From contig NZ_BBPO01000068.1 of NCBI RefSeq assembly GCF_000787815.1, positions 1 through 35,598 on the forward strand: DNA of 35,598 nt, in the 5' to 3' direction. The position numbers and the translations under genes are program-made. Below are positions 17,783-26,240 of the stretch, one piece after another (positions within the stretch are counted from its first letter, which is position 1; the number at the start of each line of letters is the position of its first letter). Under the pieces are notes generated by a model. It ran no database searches. It was not told where the DNA came from and saw nothing but the letters and a program-made list of their open reading frames with translations. The stretch is from Streptacidiphilus neutrinimicus (GTDB taxonomy: Bacteria > Actinomycetota > Actinomycetes > Streptomycetales > Streptomycetaceae).

Positions 17783-18174
17783 GGCACACGCGTCCGTCGG
17801 GCGGCCGACGCGGTGACGCAGGCTCCGCCACGATCTGGCTGGTGGCCCTGCTCTGCCTGGTCGGCTTGGCGGCAGCGGCGGCGCTCGGCGTGGCCGGTGC
17901 GATCGCCGCCCGCCACCGTGCGGAGTCCGCGGCGGACCTGGCGGCCCTCGCCGCGGCAGGCCGACTGCTCCTGGACCCGGGTGAGGCGTGCGCCGAGGCG
18001 GCCGCCATCGCCTCGGCCCAAGGGGCCACGCTCCACTCCTGCGCGATCCGTGCCGATGCGCAGGAGGACAGCGTGGTGGTGGAGGTCTCCGTCCCCTCTC
18101 CGACCGGCCTGATCCCCGGCCTTCCGCCTGCTCGGGCCCGCGCCCGGGCAGGGCCGGTGACCGCGCCGTTCTGA
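17779..18174 (+). CDS. TadG/Rv3654c-like pilus-associated protein
   Basis: Last gene of the Tad operon, 131 aa. It has a short basic leader, DAGSATIWLVALLCLVGLA as start of the single hydrophobic helix, then HRAESAADLAALAAAGRLL, a hallmark of the TadE/G-like helicase-secretion neighbourhood family. The residue at +5 after the Gly is Trp, not Glu, so it may not be processed as a normal prepilin. The rest is a small extracytoplasmic domain with two Cys (near 75 and 90) that could pair. GTG 17779 overlaps the tadE stop by 4 nt and follows GGGAG 7 nt upstream. Function in the machine is unknown. Confidence 0.83.
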   Translation: MRHTRPSGGRRGDAGSATIWLVALLCLVGLAAAAALGVAGAIAARHRAESAADLAALAAAGRLLLDPGEACAEAAAIASAQGATLHSCAIRADAQEDSVVVEVSVPSPTGLIPGLPPARARARAGPVTAPF

Positions 18175-18191
18175 CCGACCGTCGGCCACGT

Positions 18192-18209
18192 CGCCCGGCG
18201 CTGCGGGCG
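18192..18209 (+). terminator. Weak hairpin after the Tad operon
   Basis: A 6-bp stem CGCCCG (18192-18197) with CGGGCG (18204-18209), 6-nt loop, 18 nt past the last tad stop codon. It is the only end-of-operon structure visible and is short. Confidence 0.35.
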
Positions 18210-18232
18210 GGTGACTCAGAGCGGTGTGCCGG

Positions 18233-18531
18233 TCAGCCGCGTTGTCGCCGGGTTGATCCGCAGTCCGCACGGCAGGTGGCGATCGGCGGTCGGCAACGAC
18301 CGCGAGGCGTCGACGAACTTCTGGTGCACCTGCTCCGCAGCCGAGGTCGAGGACGCTGCGGACCGGACCCACCCGGTCCGCCAGCACCTCGTGGCTGGTC
18401 CGTCCGGCGGGGGCGCGCCGGTCGTCCACGACTTCCGACAGCTGACCGGGCGCGGCGTCGTGGAAGGCCCGCAGGTAGTTTCCGCGGCCTGCACCTCAGG
18501 GCTGGGTGGCATCGACTCCGTGGTCGCCCAC
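18233..18531 (-). pseudogene. Remnant of a SAM-dependent methyltransferase (N-terminal part)
   Basis: The minus strand codes for YLRAFHDAAPGQLSEVV followed closely by HEVLADRVGPVRSVLDLGCG, a good class I methyltransferase N terminus with the SAM-binding motif I (LDLGCGAGA at 18328-18351). The frame is broken: a possible GTG start at 18531 is separated from it by an in-frame TGA (18496-18498). After motif I the protein loses all methyltransferase character and motifs II-VI are absent. It sits 5 nt beyond the stop of the helicase gene on the same strand. Most likely a decayed or truncated gene; a small unrelated reading frame with a chance motif is the alternative, but the extended upstream similarity argues against it. 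Confidence 0.5.
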
Positions 18532-18536
18532 GAACC

Positions 18537-21062
18537 CTAGGCACGGCCTGCCGAGGGGCTCCACCGGTCTCCCTCGCCGGAGCCGGAGCTGGCATACGGA
18601 TCCGGGATGGGCGTCTGCGCGCGGGGCGCTGCCTCGGCGGCAGACTCCGGTTCGGCGAGCAGCAGCGTGAGCAGCCGGATCGAGCCCTGCTTGTCCAGCG
18701 GGTCGTTGCCGTTGCCGCATTTCGGGCTCTGGATGCACGAGGGGCAGCCGCGCTCGCACTCGCACGAGGTGATGGCTTGCAGGGTGGCCGAAAGCCACTC
18801 CCGGGCGCGCTCGAAGCCCCGCTCGGCGAAGCCGGCTCCGCCCGAGTGGCCGTCGTAGACGAAGACGGTGGGCAGGCCCGTGTCGGGGTGGAGCGGGACC
18901 GAGACGCCGCCGATGTCCCACCGGTCGCAGGTGGCGAACAGCGGGAGCAGACCGATGGAGGCGTGCTCGGCCGCGTGGGCGGCTCCGGGGAGCTCCTCCG
19001 GGAGGAGGCCTGCGTCCTCCAACTGCTCCTCGGTGACCGTCCACCACACCGCGCGGGTGCGCAGGGTGCGCGGCGGCAGGTCGAGCTTGGTCTCGCCGAG
19101 GATCTCACCGGTGAGGAGTCGGCGCTTCAAGAAGGAGACGACCTGGTTGGTCACCTCGACCGATCCGAAGTTCAGGGTGGCCTCACCCCAGGCGACCTGT
19201 CGGTCCGTTCCCAGTACGGCGATGTGCGTCGTGTCGCGGGCGACGGTGCTGTAGGGGGGATCGGCCTGGGCCACGAGGGCGACCGAGTCCTCGAGGTCCA
19301 GCTCGCGCACCAAGTAGGTGCGGCCCTGGTGAAGGTGGACCGCGCCGGTGTGGACGGTGGTGTGTGCGGCTCCGGCGTCGACGGTGCCCAGCAGCCGGCC
19401 GGTGTCCGCCTCGACCACCCGCACGGGCGAACCGCCCTCGCCGCGGATGTCCACCAGGTCGGCCGCGCGTTCGCGGCGGGTCCAGAACCAGGAGTTCTCG
19501 CCGCGTCGCCGCAGCATCCCACGGCGCTCCAGCTGGGGCAGAAGTATCGGCGCCGACGGCCCGAACAGCTCCAGGTCGCCCGGAGCAGTCAACGGGAGCT
19601 CCGCCGCGGCAGCGCACAGGTGGGGTGCGAGGACGTGCGGGTTGTCCGGGTCCAGCACGGTCGACTCGACGGGCTGGCGGAAGAGCGAGTCGGGGTGGTG
19701 CACCAGGTAGGTGTCCAGCGGGTCGTCGCGGGCGATGAGGACCGCGAGGGCGCCGCCGCCCTCGCGCCCCGCGCGCCCGGCCTGCTGCCACAGGGAGGCG
19801 CGGGTGCCGGGGTATCCGGCCAGCAGCACCGCGTCGAGGCCCGCAACGTCCACGCCCAGCTCCAGGGCACTGGTGGAGGCGAGGCCGAGCAGCGCACCGG
19901 AGTGCAGGGCGCGCTCCAGGGCGCGCCGCTCCTCGGGGAGGTAGCCGCCACGGTAGGCGGCGACCCGGCGTGCTGTCGCATGCCCTGCCGCCTCGGCGAG
20001 CCGTTCCTGGGCGATGACCGAGACGAGCTCGGCGCCGCGCCGGGAGCGCACGAAGACGACCGTGCGGGTGCCGTCCAGCACCAGGTCCGTGAGCAGGTCC
20101 GCGGCCTCGGCGGTGGCCGAGCGGCGCACCGGCGCGCCGTGCTCGCCCGAGAGCTCGGTCAGCGGCGGCTCCCAGAGCGCGAAGACGGTCTCCCCTCGCG
20201 GGGAGCCGTCCGCGGTCACCTCGGCGACGGGCAGCCCGGTCAGCCGTTCGGCGCTCTGTCCTGGCTCGGCCACCGTGGCCGAGGCCAGCAGGAACACCGG
20301 GTACGAGCCGTAGCGGGCGCACAGCCGGCGCAGGCGGCGCAGCACCTGGGCGACGTGGGATCCGAAGACGCCGCGATAGGTGTGGCACTCGTCGATCACG
20401 ACGTAGCGCAGCGCCTTCAGGAAGGAGGCCCAGCGCGCGTGGCCGGGCAGGACGGCGCGGTGCAGCATGTCGGGGTTGGTCAGTACGTAGGCCGCGTACT
20501 GGCGGACCCACTCGCGTTCCTCGAACGGGGTGTCGCCGTCGTACACCGCCGCCCGCACGCGACTGAGTCGTGCGGCCCTGGGAACGGCGCCTGCGGCTTC
20601 CTCGGCCGCGTCGGCCACTTCGTCGGCCTCGGCGGCGGCACGCAGCTCGCCGAGTCGTCGCAGCTGGTCGGCGGCGAGGGCCTTGGTGGGCGCCAGATAG
20701 AGCCCCGTCGCTCCGCGGCCGTTCTTGGCCTCGGTTCCGTCCAGCAGCGCACTGAGGACCGGGGCCAGGTAGGCGAGCGACTTGCCCGAGGCGGTTCCTG
20801 TGGCGATCACCACATTCTGTCCGCCTACGGCCAGTTTTGCCGCCTCTGCCTGATGTGTCCATGGCTGCTTGATGCCGGTCGCCGAGATCGCCGCCAGCAC
20901 CTCCGGCCGGAGCCCGGCGGGCCAGTCCGCGTACTGGGCGGGGCGAGCCGGGATGTGCTCCGAATGAGTGAGCCGATCTTGCCGCCCGGAGACGCCCGTC
21001 AGGCGGTCGAGAGCGGCTTCGGGCGGGTCAGAGCGCGGCTTCATCGGCCCCAAGTCTGTCAT
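18537..21062 (-). CDS. MrfA-type DEAD/DEAH helicase with DUF1998 zinc domain
   Basis: Superfamily 2 helicase of the MrfA/YprA group, 841 aa from ATG 21062 (ATG 21044, six codons on, is equally possible; neither has a strong ribosome site). Walker A is ATGTASGKS (87-95), motif II is DECH (224-227), SATVAE is motif III, and [10 protein letters not shown] is motif VI. The C-terminal DUF1998 region holds five Cys at 767, 769, 773, 776 and 782, the zinc cluster of this family. B. subtilis MrfA repairs mitomycin crosslinks; the Streptomyces orthologue (SCO3550-like) flanks bldG as here. An Ala/Glu-rich insert occupies about 142-163. It is probably a 3'-5' DNA-repair helicase in the cytoplasm. It diverges from bldG. 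Confidence 0.93.
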   Translation of the reverse strand: MTDLGPMKPRSDPPEAALDRLTGVSGRQDRLTHSEHIPARPAQYADWPAGLRPEVLAAISATGIKQPWTHQAEAAKLAVGGQNVVIATGTASGKSLAYLAPVLSALLDGTEAKNGRGATGLYLAPTKALAADQLRRLGELRAAAEADEVADAAEEAAGAVPRAARLSRVRAAVYDGDTPFEEREWVRQYAAYVLTNPDMLHRAVLPGHARWASFLKALRYVVIDECHTYRGVFGSHVAQVLRRLRRLCARYGSYPVFLLASATVAEPGQSAERLTGLPVAEVTADGSPRGETVFALWEPPLTELSGEHGAPVRRSATAEAADLLTDLVLDGTRTVVFVRSRRGAELVSVIAQERLAEAAGHATARRVAAYRGGYLPEERRALERALHSGALLGLASTSALELGVDVAGLDAVLLAGYPGTRASLWQQAGRAGREGGGALAVLIARDDPLDTYLVHHPDSLFRQPVESTVLDPDNPHVLAPHLCAAAAELPLTAPGDLELFGPSAPILLPQLERRGMLRRRGENSWFWTRRERAADLVDIRGEGGSPVRVVEADTGRLLGTVDAGAAHTTVHTGAVHLHQGRTYLVRELDLEDSVALVAQADPPYSTVARDTTHIAVLGTDRQVAWGEATLNFGSVEVTNQVVSFLKRRLLTGEILGETKLDLPPRTLRTRAVWWTVTEEQLEDAGLLPEELPGAAHAAEHASIGLLPLFATCDRWDIGGVSVPLHPDTGLPTVFVYDGHSGGAGFAERGFERAREWLSATLQAITSCECERGCPSCIQSPKCGNGNDPLDKQGSIRLLTLLLAEPESAAEAAPRAQTPIPDPYASSGSGEGDRWSPSAGRA

Positions 21063-21192
21063 TACGCTGATGGAGATTCCCCCCAAGGCGTCGTGTTGGC
21101 CTGGTGATAAGTGGTTGAATGCCTACGCGGCCGTGCAACGGGGCCAGGGGCCCCGCCACGGCATGGAAGCAAGGCAAGGTGCTGGAGGTTCC

Positions 21193-21534
21193 GTGGACCT
21201 GTCCCTGTCGACCCGTTCCGTCGGCGACCGCACGGTCGTCGAGGTTGGGGGCGAGATCGATGTGTACACCGCCCCGAAGCTGCGCGAGCAGCTCGTCGAG
21301 CTCGTCAATGAGGGTCACTACCACCTGATCGTGGACATGGAAGGCGTCGACTTCCTGGACTCGACCGGGCTGGGCGTGCTCGTCGGCGGGCTTAAGCGGG
21401 TGCGGGCCCATGAGGGTTCGCTTCGTCTGGTCTGCAACCAGGAGCGCATCCTCAAGATTTTCCGGATCACCGGACTGACGAAGGTGTTCCCCATCCACGG
21501 TTCCGTGGACGAGGCCGTCGCCGCCAACGACTGA
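21193..21534 (+). CDS. bldG: Anti-anti-sigma factor BldG
   Basis: STAS-domain anti-anti-sigma factor, 113 aa, exactly the length of S. coelicolor BldG and nearly identical from memory. The phosphorylation loop is [13 protein letters not shown] with Ser57 as phospho-site. Unphosphorylated BldG binds several anti-sigma factors and frees stress and developmental sigma factors, which is needed for aerial hyphae and antibiotic production. The start is GTG 21193 with GGAGG 4 nt upstream. The roughly 130 bp before it, shared with the divergent helicase, must hold its promoters. An 8-bp hairpin lies between it and the next gene, the anti-sigma partner. Identification is firm. Confidence 0.97.
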   Translation: MDLSLSTRSVGDRTVVEVGGEIDVYTAPKLREQLVELVNEGHYHLIVDMEGVDFLDSTGLGVLVGGLKRVRAHEGSLRLVCNQERILKIFRITGLTKVFPIHGSVDEAVAAND

Positions 21535-21584
21535 GCCCGCTTCGGCGAGCTCCAACTGAGGCAGTGTGCCCGGGGGCGCTGAGG

Positions 21585-21604
21585 CACGCGGATGCGTCCG
21601 CGTG
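21585..21604 (+). terminator. Intercistronic hairpin between bldG and the anti-sigma gene
   Basis: A perfect 8-bp stem CACGCGGA with TCCGCGTG around a TGCG loop, 50 nt after the bldG stop and 50 nt before the next start. It may partly stop or stabilise transcripts so that bldG is made in excess over its partner. Confidence 0.5.
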
Positions 21605-21654
21605 TCCGGCTCCCGGGGCCGGTCCGGAACCTGAACCTTTCGAGGGGGACATAT

Positions 21655-22119
21655 ATGGCCACCGTCGAACTGCGCTTCAGCGCACTCCCGGCACACGTGC
21701 GCACGGCGCGGCTGGTCGCGGCGGCAGTCGCACGTCAGGCCGGAGTCGACGAGTCGGTCCTCGACGAGGTCCGTCTCGCCGTGGGTGAGGCGTGTTCACG
21801 TGCGGTGAGTCTGCACGTGCGCAACGGGGTGGCACATCCCGTGCGGGTCAGGCTGACCCAGCAGGAGAAACGCTTTTTGATCGAGGTCGGCGACGGCGTG
21901 CCGACCCCGGTGACCTCGCATGCCGACAGCAGCGCCGCCGAGGCCCTCAGCCTTGCGGCCGGAGCCAACGGCAGCAGCGGCGGTGAGCAGACCGACGACA
22001 CCATGGGCCTCGCTGTGATCAGCGGCCTGGTGGACGACCTGGTCATCGGCCACGACGACGACGGCGGGCTGATCCGCATGAGCTGGCCCATCGCCGATCC
22101 TGCCGACATCGAGCTGTAG
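21655..22119 (+). CDS. BldG-partner anti-sigma factor (SCO3548-like, GHKL fold)
   Basis: A 154-aa RsbW/SpoIIAB-like protein with HATPase fold, the expected antagonist of BldG (SCO3548 in S. coelicolor binds BldG). LDEVRLAVGEACSRAVSLH (36-54) is the N-box helix, but the Mg-binding Asn is Arg49. The DxGxG box is reduced to VGDGVP (near 78-83) and only MGLAVI resembles the G2 box. So it looks like a poor ATP binder or non-kinase. There is a Ser/Gly-rich insert near 105. ATG 21655 follows GAGGGGGA. A 15-bp hairpin terminator follows the gene. It probably titrates BldG or a sigma factor by binding rather than phosphorylation; that is inference. Confidence 0.88.
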   Translation: MATVELRFSALPAHVRTARLVAAAVARQAGVDESVLDEVRLAVGEACSRAVSLHVRNGVAHPVRVRLTQQEKRFLIEVGDGVPTPVTSHADSSAAEALSLAAGANGSSGGEQTDDTMGLAVISGLVDDLVIGHDDDGGLIRMSWPIADPADIEL

Positions 22120-22159
22120 CCCGCCTGCGGGCGGCTCGCGCGAGGCGCCGCACGACATT

Positions 22160-22193
22160 GAGGGCGGCCCGGGAGAGATCCCGGGCCGCCCTC
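22160..22193 (+). terminator. Strong terminator after the bldG operon
   Basis: A perfect 15-bp stem (22160-22174 with 22179-22193) closed by a GAGA tetraloop, 41 nt after the anti-sigma stop codon. It is the strongest hairpin in the window. No T-tract follows. Confidence 0.85.
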
Positions 22194-22216
22194 GTGCTGT
22201 TGCGGCCTCTCGCCCG

Positions 22217-22258
22217 TCGCCCGTCACCGGTCGCCCGTCACCGGTCGCCCGTCACCGG
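22217..22258. repeat. Tandem repeat, 14 bp x 3
   Basis: Three exact copies of TCGCCCGTCACCGG, just after the bldG-operon terminator and before hppA. Non-coding. It looks like replication slippage; a protein-binding array is possible. Confidence 0.8.
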
Positions 22259-22297
22259 CCGACCGGCCGCGCGGCCGCAAGGTCGCCGGGTGCGGTT

Positions 22298-22335
22298 GGT
22301 CCGGGCGGTCGGTCCGGGCGGTCGGTCCGGGCGGC
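22298..22335. repeat. Tandem repeat, 13 bp x 3
   Basis: Two exact copies of GGTCCGGGCGGTC plus a third that is incomplete, 40 bp after the previous array and unrelated to it in sequence. Confidence 0.8.
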
Positions 22336-22551
22336 GCCGAGGCGGGGCGGGGACGCGCCGAGGCGGCGTTCGCGGGCGACTTCCGCCGCGCCCGGACCTC
22401 GAGGGCCCGGGTGCCCCACGCGACGATGCCGCGCGCACAGGCCTGCCCGCGCGGCGTCCTCGCGACGACTCGCCTGCGTATCATCCGTCACATCCCTTGC
22501 AGAATGTACTAATTGCCGCTCGTAGCCTGTTTTGATCATGTTTCTGATCCC

Positions 22552-22557
22552 TACAAT
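22552..22557 (+). promoter_or_regulatory. Candidate -10 element of hppA
   Basis: TACAAT within an AT-rich patch (22490-22560), about 105 nt before the hppA start. The T-rich stretch TGTTTTGATC at about 22528-22537 lies where a -35 would be but does not match the consensus well. The AT-richness and position support a promoter; the exact start is uncertain. Confidence 0.4.
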
Positions 22558-22662
22558 CGCGGCCTGCCACCTTGCCCGCGCTGCCGAGCGGTCCGCGCCT
22601 CCCCCGGCCCCATGACCCCGGGACCCCGCTCGGCGCACGAGCCAGACGTCATGGGAGGACGA

Positions 22663-25200
22663 ATGGCCGGGCTCTACCTCTCCGGCGCTCAATCACCAGT
22701 GACGGCCGTGCTCACCGGTTCGGACCGGGTCGTGGTCGTCATCGTCGCCGTCGTCGCCGTAGCCGCGCTGGGTGTCGCGTGGCTGCTGGTCCGTCAGGTA
22801 CTGGCAGCGGATCAGGGCACGGACACCATGAAGCAGATCGCCGCCGCCGTGCAGGAAGGCGCGAACGCCTACCTGGCACGCCAGTTCCGCACCCTCGCCG
22901 GATTCGCCGTCATCGTGCCGTGCCTGCTGCTGGTGCTGCCGGCCGACGACTGGTCGCAGCGGATCGGGCGTTCCGTGTTCTTCGTCGTGGGCGCGGCCTT
23001 CTCCGCCGTGACCGGATACGTCGGCATGCGGCTCGCCGTGCGCAGCAACGTCCGCGTCGCGGCGGCCGCCCGCGCGGCGACGCCCGCCGAGGGCGAGACG
23101 GAGGCGCCTGACGTGCGCGCGGTCTCGCACCGCGCCATGCGGATCGCGTTCCGCACCGGCGGGGTCGTGGGCATGTTCACCGTCGGCCTCGGCCTGCTGG
23201 GGGCCTCCGTTGTGGTGCTGCTCTACCGCGAGAACGCCCCCAAGGTGCTGGAGGGCTTCGGTTTCGGTGCCGCGCTGCTCGCGATGTTCATGCGTGTCGG
23301 CGGCGGCATCTTCACCAAGGCCGCCGACGTCGGCGCCGACCTGGTCGGCAAGGTCGAGCAGGGTATCCCCGAGGACGATCCGCGCAACGCCGCCACCATC
23401 GCCGACAACGTCGGCGACAACGTGGGCGACTGCGCCGGGATGGCCGCCGACCTGTTCGAGTCCTACGCCGTCACCCTCGTCGCCGCACTGATCCTCGGCG
23501 TCAGCGCGTTCGGCGACCACGGCCTGGCGTTCCCGCTGCTGGTGCCGGCCATCGGCGTGGTCACGGCCGTCCTGGGCGTCTTCGCCGTCTCGCCGCGCAG
23601 TGGCGACCGGTCCGGCATGACCGCGATCAACCGCGGTTTCTTCATCTCCGCGGTCGTCTCCCTCCTGCTGGTCGTGGTCGCCGTCTTCGTCTTCCTGCCC
23701 GGCAGCTTCGCGGGACTCAAGGCCGCCTCCCCGGCCGTGGCCGCCCACAGTGGCAACCCGCGCGTCTTCGCGCTGGCGGCCGTCGCCATCGGCATCGTGC
23801 TGGCGGCGGCGATCCAGCAGCTCACCGGCTACTTCACCGAGACCAACCGGCGCCCGGTCCGCGACATCGGCAAGACCTCGCTCACCGGCCCCGCCACCGT
23901 CATCCTCTCCGGCATCTCGGTCGGCCTGGAGTCGGCGGTGTACTCGGCGGTCTTGATCGGCGCCGCCGTCTACGGCGTCTTCCTGCTGGGTGGCGGCTCG
24001 CTGACGCTCTCGCTCTTCGCGGTCGCGTTGGCCGGGACGGGGCTGCTGACCACCGTCGGCGTGATCGTCGCGATGGACACCTTCGGGCCGGTCTCCGACA
24101 ACGCCCAGGGCATCGCCGAGATGTCCGGTGATGTGACCGGAGCGGGCGCCCAGGTGCTGACCGAGCTGGACGCGGTCGGGAACACCACCAAGGCGATCAC
24201 CAAGGGCATCGCGATCGCCACCGCCGTTCTGGCGGCCACCGCGCTGTTCGGCTCCTTCACCGACGCCATCGGCACCGCGGAGTCCCAGATCGGCTCCTCC
24301 GCGCACGGGCTGAGCCTGAGCCTGGACATCTCCCAGCCCAACAACCTGGTGGGTCTGCTGCTCGGCGCGGCGGTCGTCTTCCTCTTCTCCGGGCTCGCCG
24401 TCAGCGCGGTCTCCCGCTCGGCCGGTTCGGTGGTCTTCGAGGTGCGCGAGCAGTTCCGTTCGCGGCCCGGGATCATGGACGGCAGCGAGAAGCCGGACTA
24501 CGGCCGGGTGGTGGACATCTGCACCCGTGATGCGCTGCGTGAACTCGCCACCCCCGGCCTGCTCGCGGTGCTCGCGCCCATCGCCGTCGGCTTCCTGCTC
24601 GGGGTCGGACCGCTCGGCTCCTACCTCGCCGGGGCGATCGCCTCCGGCACGCTGATGGCGGTCTTCCTGGCCAACTCCGGCGGGGCCTGGGACAACGCCA
24701 AGAAGCTCGTCGAGGACGGACATCACGGCGGCAAGGGCAGCGAGGCCCACGCCGCGACCGTCATCGGCGACACCGTCGGCGACCCGTTCAAGGACACGGC
24801 GGGCCCGGCGATCAACCCGCTGCTCAAAGTGATGAACCTGGTCTCGCTGCTGATCGCCACCGCGATCGTCAAGCTGGGCTTCGGCGCGCACGCCAGCACG
24901 GCGTGGCGTGTGGTGATCGCGGTGCTCTGCCTGGCTGTGATCGTCGGCGCGGTGTGGATGTCCAAGCGGCGGGGCATCGCGATGGGAGCCGAGCCGCCCG
25001 ACGCGTCGACCGCCGGATCCGCGGCGGGCGAGGACTCCGGCGAGATCCCACGCCAGGGCCAGGGCCATGCCCGGGACGATGGCCATGCTCGGGACGGTCA
25101 GGACGAGGGTCACGGTCAGGACGAGGGTCACGGTCAGGACCAGGGCCACGGTCAGGACCAGGGCGAGCCGGACCCGGAGGTGTCCTCCACCGTGCCCTGA
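22663..25200 (+). CDS. hppA: K+-independent proton-pumping inorganic pyrophosphatase HppA
   Basis: Membrane pyrophosphatase, 845 aa, with about 16 hydrophobic helices; it couples PPi hydrolysis to proton export. Signatures are DVGADLVGKVE (222-232), DNVGDNVGD (248-256) and GNTTK with Lys510, the Lys that replaces Ala in K+-independent enzymes. ATG 22663 was chosen with GGGAGG 4 nt upstream. After the last helix a 71-residue hydrophilic tail (775-845) contains repeated GHGQDE/GHGQDQ units, rich in His, Asp and Gln, encoded by an 18-bp tandem repeat; I do not know this tail from S. coelicolor. In this family both ends are thought to face away from the cytoplasm. A 14-bp hairpin follows the stop. 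Confidence 0.96.
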   Translation: MAGLYLSGAQSPVTAVLTGSDRVVVVIVAVVAVAALGVAWLLVRQVLAADQGTDTMKQIAAAVQEGANAYLARQFRTLAGFAVIVPCLLLVLPADDWSQRIGRSVFFVVGAAFSAVTGYVGMRLAVRSNVRVAAAARAATPAEGETEAPDVRAVSHRAMRIAFRTGGVVGMFTVGLGLLGASVVVLLYRENAPKVLEGFGFGAALLAMFMRVGGGIFTKAADVGADLVGKVEQGIPEDDPRNAATIADNVGDNVGDCAGMAADLFESYAVTLVAALILGVSAFGDHGLAFPLLVPAIGVVTAVLGVFAVSPRSGDRSGMTAINRGFFISAVVSLLLVVVAVFVFLPGSFAGLKAASPAVAAHSGNPRVFALAAVAIGIVLAAAIQQLTGYFTETNRRPVRDIGKTSLTGPATVILSGISVGLESAVYSAVLIGAAVYGVFLLGGGSLTLSLFAVALAGTGLLTTVGVIVAMDTFGPVSDNAQGIAEMSGDVTGAGAQVLTELDAVGNTTKAITKGIAIATAVLAATALFGSFTDAIGTAESQIGSSAHGLSLSLDISQPNNLVGLLLGAAVVFLFSGLAVSAVSRSAGSVVFEVREQFRSRPGIMDGSEKPDYGRVVDICTRDALRELATPGLLAVLAPIAVGFLLGVGPLGSYLAGAIASGTLMAVFLANSGGAWDNAKKLVEDGHHGGKGSEAHAATVIGDTVGDPFKDTAGPAINPLLKVMNLVSLLIATAIVKLGFGAHASTAWRVVIAVLCLAVIVGAVWMSKRRGIAMGAEPPDASTAGSAAGEDSGEIPRQGQGHARDDGHARDGQDEGHGQDEGHGQDQGHGQDQGEPDPEVSSTVP
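25096..25167 (+). repeat. In-frame 18-bp repeat coding the HppA tail
   Basis: About four copies of GGTCAGGACGAGGGTCAC, the last two diverged and the fourth incomplete. Each encodes GQD(E/Q)GH. Because the unit is a multiple of three, copy number can change without a frameshift. Confidence 0.85.
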
Positions 25201-25211
25201 GCCGTCCGACG

Positions 25212-25246
25212 CGACCGTCCGGCGCTATGGCGGCGCCGGACGGTCG
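25212..25246 (+). terminator. Terminator after hppA
   Basis: A perfect 14-bp stem (25212-25225 with 25233-25246) and a 7-nt loop, 11 nt beyond the hppA stop. It probably also shields the facing hydrolase gene. Confidence 0.85.
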
Positions 25247-25273
25247 GCGTGGGCGGCGGTCGGCGTGGGCGGC
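25242..25273. repeat. Tandem repeat, 16 bp x 2
   Basis: Two exact copies of GGTCGGCGTGGGCGGC. The first overlaps the end of the hppA terminator hairpin. Confidence 0.8.
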
Positions 25274-25310
25274 GCTCAGCAGGGGAGGGGCCTCAGTTCG
25301 CCTGCGGCAC

Positions 25311-26198
25311 TCAGCCTGCCCGCAGCGCCTCACCCGCACGGGCGTTGGCGACGATCGCCGACACGATGCGCGGCCACAGGGCCTCGGGCAGTTCGTGGCC
25401 CATGCCCGGCAGTGTCAGCAGTTCGGCGTGCGGCACCGCGGCGGCGGTAGCGCGGCCACCGCTGACGTCGACCAAGGCGTCGTCCTCGCCGTGGACGACC
25501 AGGGTGGGCACGGTGACCGCCGCCAGCGCCGGGGTCCGGTCCGGTGAGGCGTAGACCGCCGCCAACTGACGGGCTATGCCGTCGACGCGGCTGCACCGGT
25601 CGTAGGTGCGGACCACAGTTGCCCGCAACTCCTCCTCCGTCTGCGGGTACCCGGGCGAGCCGATCGCCCGCGCGGTGGCGATGTTGGCCTCGATGGCGGC
25701 CTCGCGGCCGGCGGCGCGCGGACGCGTCATCACCGCCCACGCCTTCTCGCTCGGCGGCCCGACCTTGGGGTAGTCGGGCGAGGACATGATCGAGCAGAGG
25801 CTGAGCACCCGCTCGGGGTGGTCGATCACCACCTGCTGGGCGATCATCCCGCCCATGGAGGCGCCGACCAGGTGTGCGCGCTCGACGCCGAGAGCGTCCA
25901 GCAGACCTAAGGCGTCGTCGGCAAGATCCGTCACCAGGTAGGTCGCGCTGGAGCCGTCGCCGCCGAGGACGGCGGCGAGGTCCGGTTGCGGTCCGGTGTC
26001 GAGGAAGGTGGAGAGCCCTGCGTCGCGGTTGTCGTAACGGACGACGTGGAAGCCCTCGTCGGAGAGGAGCCGGCAGAGCCGTTCGTCCCAGGCGATCATC
26101 TGGGAGCCCAGGCCCATGATCATCAGAAGGGTGGGCCGGTCGGGGGTGCCGAAGGTGTCGTACTCGAGCTCGATCCCTTTGACCTGCGCGCGGGGCAT
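25311..26198 (-). CDS. Alpha/beta hydrolase (serine nucleophile)
   Basis: A 295-aa cytoplasmic alpha/beta-hydrolase-fold enzyme. The nucleophile elbow is GASMGG with Ser114, the acid Asp240 lies in HGEDDALVD and the base His268 in GMGHELPE; RYDNRDAGLS (54-63) is the typical strand-turn of aclacinomycin methylesterase-like or lipase/esterase members. ATG 26198 was chosen with GGAGG 4 nt upstream; a longer reading adds 57 low-complexity residues that simply translate an upstream tandem repeat. It converges on hppA and diverges from the small secreted protein gene. An esterase or lipase-like activity is likely; the substrate is unknown. Confidence 0.88.
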   Translation of the reverse strand: MPRAQVKGIELEYDTFGTPDRPTLLMIMGLGSQMIAWDERLCRLLSDEGFHVVRYDNRDAGLSTFLDTGPQPDLAAVLGGDGSSATYLVTDLADDALGLLDALGVERAHLVGASMGGMIAQQVVIDHPERVLSLCSIMSSPDYPKVGPPSEKAWAVMTRPRAAGREAAIEANIATARAIGSPGYPQTEEELRATVVRTYDRCSRVDGIARQLAAVYASPDRTPALAAVTVPTLVVHGEDDALVDVSGGRATAAAVPHAELLTLPGMGHELPEALWPRIVSAIVANARAGEALRAG

Positions 26199-26240
26199 GT
26201 GACCTCCGAGTCGTCGTGCCAGGCATGTGCCAGGCGTCGT

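Noticed and set aside
18211-18540. Plus-strand frame of 109 codons between the Tad operon and the helicase
   Set aside because: Its minus strand carries a clear methyltransferase motif I with matching context, and the plus translation has no protein-like pattern.
22217-22335. CRISPR-like array
   Set aside because: The repeats are contiguous tandem units without spacers, and no cas genes are present.
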